The notes beneath the pieces are model-generated. The model had not been told where the DNA came from, ran no database searches, and saw only the letters and a program-made list of their open reading frames with translations. A stretch of DNA of 64,000 nucleotides from Morella rubra (lineage: Eukaryota; Streptophyta; Magnoliopsida; Fagales; Myricaceae), in contig CM025854.1 in assembly GCA_003952965.2 (NCBI GenBank), positions 29,233,366 to 29,297,365 on the forward strand, in the 5' to 3' direction. Position numbers and translations under genes: made by a program. Within the stretch, counting starts at the first letter, position 1. Every line of letters begins with the position of its first letter. Shown one piece after another: positions 60,801-64,000 of the stretch.

Positions 60801-63800
60801 ATTATGAGTCCTGGTGATGAATTTCAGAAGCTGCTATATGTAATGGTTGGGTCCGCAGATTTTGCATGTATTGTTCGTTCTTTAGGTTCCATAAACATAT
60901 ACAAGCTCTGGTGTACTCATGTGACTCTACTTGTTATGTGCATGCTTTATATTAACTGTCATGCGCCTTTTTTTGAAAGGATTTTTTTTGGCAAATCTCC
61001 AAAAGCATACTTTGGGTTTTCATACCTTCCCTACTATATTATTTTGGAATAGGGGTTGCATATTTCTGCATGGATTTCTTTATTATTGTTCCTCTCTTTT
61101 TTAGATTTAGCATCCTGATTGTATTATGTGCCATTCTTTGTACTGAAATCAGTTGAATCACAGATGGTGATGTCTCTTATTTAAATTCTTTTGTTGGAGA
61201 CAGTTTGGAATTATTATCATGTACGTCATACTCCTTTCTAAGGTCACGCATATATGTACAGGTGTCATTCTGCACTTATTTCTTATCTGTTTGGTATTTT
61301 TTTTGTCCCATAATAGCTACATCTGGGTTGGTTTCTAATAGTTTTCGTTTCTTTTGTCTTTATGATATTAATCATTGAATCATGATGATTTGGAATATTT
61401 TTCTCCAGGTATTTTCTGCATTTGGCTTCGTGCATAAAATTGCTACTTTTGAGAAGGCTGCAGGTTTCCAGGTGTGATGTTGACTGCAATAGATCTTTTT
61501 GGGATTTCATTATTCTATCTTCTTACCATTATGGCATATTGTAGGCATTAATCCAGTTCACTGATGCTGAAACTGCATCTGCAGCAAGGAATGCCTTGAA
61601 TGAAAGAAGCATACCCAGGTATGCCCTGTTGTCATCACCCCATCTCCTTTAGACTTTAAGAAGTTATCATGGAAGAGCACTAATATTGTATGTCTGCTGG
61701 TTTACATTCAGATATTTGCTTCCGGAGCATGTTAATTCGTGTCACTTGCGTATTTCATATTCTGCACACACTGATCTGAACATCAAGTTCCAGTCCCACA
61801 GAAGCAGGTAACAATGGTAACAATAGAATTAAGAGATTCTGCAATCTGTTCCTTGAAAAGGATAAAGAGTGTTCTGTATTGACCATGTTCTTGACTCAAT
61901 TCCTTAGTCTCTGTTCTTGTATGCTATTGATTTTGGCTTTTGAATTCTTCTAATTATTTTTTGCACTTTTTGTTATCTAGGGGGTTAGTGAAGCCTGGTA
62001 GGCAGAACACAGATGTGTTGTCTTGGCGCTTAGTAATTTCCTCGATCTTTGATAATTGTCTAATGTATTTGTTAATGTTGACGTAGTCAGATCTTCTTTT
62101 TTATTATTGTGGGAATACATTGGGTGAAACAATTGCTTCTTCATGGAGACAACTTTTTTCGTCTGGCTCAATCATCCCCAAGCACTTTATATTTATTTGT
62201 ACAATTGGGTTTTTTTTTTATTATTTGTCTGGTATGCTGATTCCCTGATTTGTTCACTTTGATCTTCTATTCATAATATGGCAAGGTGAGTATTTTGGTC
62301 ATTTTTTAATGCCAAAGATCAATTTTGGAAAAGGGTACTTCCTATTCACTTACCCAAAAAAAGGGTACTCATTATTTATCACCTGTGGGATTTTATTCAA
62401 AACTTGTAGTTAAATATCATCATTTATATCATTTAATAACCATTCCTCCCCAATAAGACATATTCATCTACATGATTGCAGAACTTCTTAAATCTCCTGC
62501 TGTTGATGTTGCTTTTAGGAACGCGTTGGTAACGGCATGGCATGGCATGTCAGATAACCAATAAAGAAATGTCAAATGTATCAATATGCAAATAATTTTA
62601 TCCCTCTGATACTTTCCCCTTCAATCATAGGTGATAGGAACTGTTTGCTTTGTAAATATCATCACTGTTTTCCCTTTATCTTTAGTAGTCTCAGGTCATG
62701 AAACATTTTCTTCATTTTTTTTTCCACTAATTTTTTGAAGTTGACTGAAACTAAACTCTATTAGTTCATTACTTGAGACTTAACTATCTTCTGAAAGCCA
62801 TACTCTCTTTGAATACATTAGTTGTCAATGGAAATCTGTTGTAGCTTTCTCTGCTAAGTAGGTTACTTACTCTCTTGACTGTTTATGCAGTTTTTAATTT
62901 TGCCTTTGTTTATTTATTTCTTTCTTATTTGAAAATAAACCAGTGAAGTGTCAGTTCTTGTTTCCGGTAATATGGATGTGTTTCCACTCGGTGGCACTTC
63001 CCAAAAGTAGTGTATTAGTTGTGGAGTGTGTAGCAATGGATGATAGCTGTTTCTATGATCCCACAGGGACTATACAAATCCATACCTTCCTGTGAATCCT
63101 ACTGCAATTGAGGGGATTGCGCAGGTACGTTCATGTTCTTAGGACAGATACTGCATTTTGCATTGTTGAGTGTTTACTAACAAGCTGCCATGTCCAGCCC
63201 GCTTTAGGGCCTGATGGGAAAAGGAAAGAACTTGAGAGTAATGTGCTTCTTGCTTCAATTGAGAATATGCAGTATGCTGTCACTGTTGATGTTCTTCACA
63301 CGGTGAGGCTTTATATGCTTTCCTCATTTGAAGTGATAATCAGGTAGGTGATGTCTAATCATATGATCTTGCTGGTTTGCTGCTTTCAGGTATTCTCTGC
63401 ATTTGGTACTGTCCAGAAAATTGCCATATTTGAGAAGAATGGTCAAACACAGGCACTTGTCCAATATCCCGGTACACATACTCCTATTTGGCTATTTAGT
63501 TTCCCATGAATTTAGCAAATTGCAATCATCTTTTATATCTTGGTGACGGCTCTCTTGTTACATGTCAGCATGTTTTTGTTTACTTTAATTGGGACTCTGT
63601 TATTTTGGTTCTCGTGGATTCTTGATTCTACAACGTACATGCTGTGTTTCTATGTCTGTTTCTTTCCCCTTCGCTGGATTGTATGTGTTAGATTTCCCTT
63701 TATGGCCCCAAATGGATTGTCAGCCCAGTTTAGCTAGGAATATCTAAGTTTTGATCTTTCCAAGCTGTCAGTTGATCTGTTACTTGTTCCATTCAGATGT

Positions 63801-63909
63801 AAGTACTGCAGCAGTTGCCAGAGAAGCTTTAGAGGGACATTGCATATATGATGGTGGCTATTGTAAGCTTCATCTATCATACTCTCGTCATACTGATCTC
63901 AATGTAAAG
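57841..63909 (+). CDS. PTBP3-like: Polypyrimidine tract-binding protein, PTBP3-like, first nine coding exons (3' end off the right edge)
   Basis: Exons 57841-58023, 59069-59278, 61409-61471, 61545-61618, 61712-61807, 63067-63124, 63198-63302, 63390-63471 and 63797-63909 sum to 984 bp (328 codons) with no stop; all splice sites are GT-AG. RRM1 (about residues 17-90) holds VLHLRNLPWECTEEELIELC and NQAFVEF. RRM2 (about 109-195) holds VLLVTIEGVEAGDVSIDVIH and VFSAFGFVHKIATFEK. RRM3 (about 245-328) holds VLLASIENMQYAVTVDVLHT and VFSAFGTVQKIAIFEK. The family usually has a further RRM and is about 430-440 aa, so roughly a quarter lies beyond the window. It binds pyrimidine-rich introns and controls alternative splicing in nucleus and cytoplasm. 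Introns 1 and 2 carry transposons. Confidence 0.95.
58024..59068 (+). other. Intron 1 of the PTB gene
   Basis: Donor GTAAGC at 58024 and acceptor TTTCAG ending at 59068. Besides the hAT MITE it shows nothing coding. Confidence 0.9.
58082..58513. mobile_element. hAT-type MITE in PTB intron 1
   Basis: Ends CGGTGGCGGACGCAAG and, reversed, CAGTGGCGGAACCAGG. Flanked by a perfect 8-bp duplication TTTGATGG (58074-58081 and 58514-58521), diagnostic of hAT insertion. 432 bp; no transposase. CAGTGGCGGANCCAG ends are common in plant hAT MITEs. Confidence 0.88.
59702..60400. mobile_element. Tourist-like MITE, family A copy 2, interrupted by a TRIM
   Basis: Ends GGCCATGTTTGCATTTAGG and TCATTTGCAAACATGACC mirror each other and match the element at 9772-10046. 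The flanks TAA (59699-59701 and 60401-60403) fit a Harbinger/Tourist 3-bp duplication. The internal part 60059-60333 is a separate retroelement inserted later. Lies in PTB intron 2. Confidence 0.75.
60059..60333 (+). mobile_element. TRIM (short non-coding LTR retroelement) nested in the MITE
   Basis: Two direct LTRs (60059-60137 and 60260-60333) start TGTTAGAGAATATA and end in CACA. Immediately after the first comes TGGTATCAGAGC (60138-60149), the primer-binding site complementary to initiator tRNA-Met. A purine-rich tract (GAAGGGGAG) precedes the second LTR. A perfect 5-bp AGTTA duplication flanks the unit (60054-60058 and 60334-60338). Only 275 bp and no coding capacity, the definition of a TRIM. 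Confidence 0.92.
61808..63066 (+). other. Intron 5 of the PTB gene
   Basis: Donor GTAACA at 61808, acceptor CCCACAG ending at 63066. T-rich, with no recognisable insert. Confidence 0.9.
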
Positions 63910-64000
63910 GTATAAATATGTAAGTTTTAGTTAATGTTGATGAGAAAAATTAGAAGGGGAAATAATGTAAAGACGTCCTTAGAAGAGAAAATGGATCCTT

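Larger units (their letters stand above)
59279..61408 (+). other. Intron 2 of the PTB gene
   Basis: Donor GTAGGT at 59279 and acceptor TCTCCAG ending at 61408. Contains MITE family A copy 2 with the TRIM. A 148-codon frame at 60606-61052 shows no domain and is intronic. Confidence 0.9.

Noticed and set aside
60606-61052. 148-codon plus-strand frame
   Set aside because: Lies wholly inside PTB intron 2, hydrophobic by T-richness, no domain.

Overview
This is a plant nuclear window, almost certainly from a eudicot. Protein genes are split by GT-AG introns, intergenic DNA is AT-rich, and the families are plant-specific (NAC, PLS-type PPR, CASP, plant tubulin, plant PTB). Much of the rest is small DNA transposons. 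The species cannot be fixed from the sequence. One 1000-bp run of N (15390-16389) is an assembly gap.

Layout. 1-1076 (-): C2-domain protein running off the left edge, with a frame break. 4283-10844 (-): complete five-exon alpha-tubulin, 449 aa, of the divergent class lacking Lys40; its introns hold MITEs and a Ty1/copia relic. 12383-14612: Pack-MULE with a trihelix-like fragment. 21189-22513: long-TIR Harbinger/Tourist-like element. 27813-29070 (-): complete three-exon NAC factor with a miR164-type site. 35488-37125 (+): intronless E-class PPR protein. 38518-39706 (-): three-exon CASP protein. 41478-43720: second Pack-MULE of the same family, with an IDD C-terminal ORF and a second gene fragment. 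43882-44745: fold-back element with a GC-rich core. 45456-45617 (+): 53-aa membrane protein. About 46670-46820 (-): MIR169-type hairpin. 47948-48151 (+): candidate secreted peptide. 52020-55113 (-): six-exon protein with four KH domains. 57841 to the right edge (+): first nine coding exons of a PTBP3-like RRM protein, with a hAT MITE in intron 1 and a TRIM retroelement nested in a MITE in intron 2.

The exon models were joined by hand from splice signals. Reading frames close without stops in alpha-tubulin (1350 bp), NAC (1038 bp), CASP (558 bp), KH (1653 bp) and the PTB part in view (984 bp).

The PPR, CASP, 53-aa and KH genes resemble, from memory, Arabidopsis genes clustered near At5g15270-At5g15320, so this part is probably an old syntenic block inflated by transposons. 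The most unusual content is the pair of related Pack-MULEs carrying different host-gene pieces, the MIR169 hairpin, the nested TRIM and the candidate secreted peptide. No wholly new system is evident.
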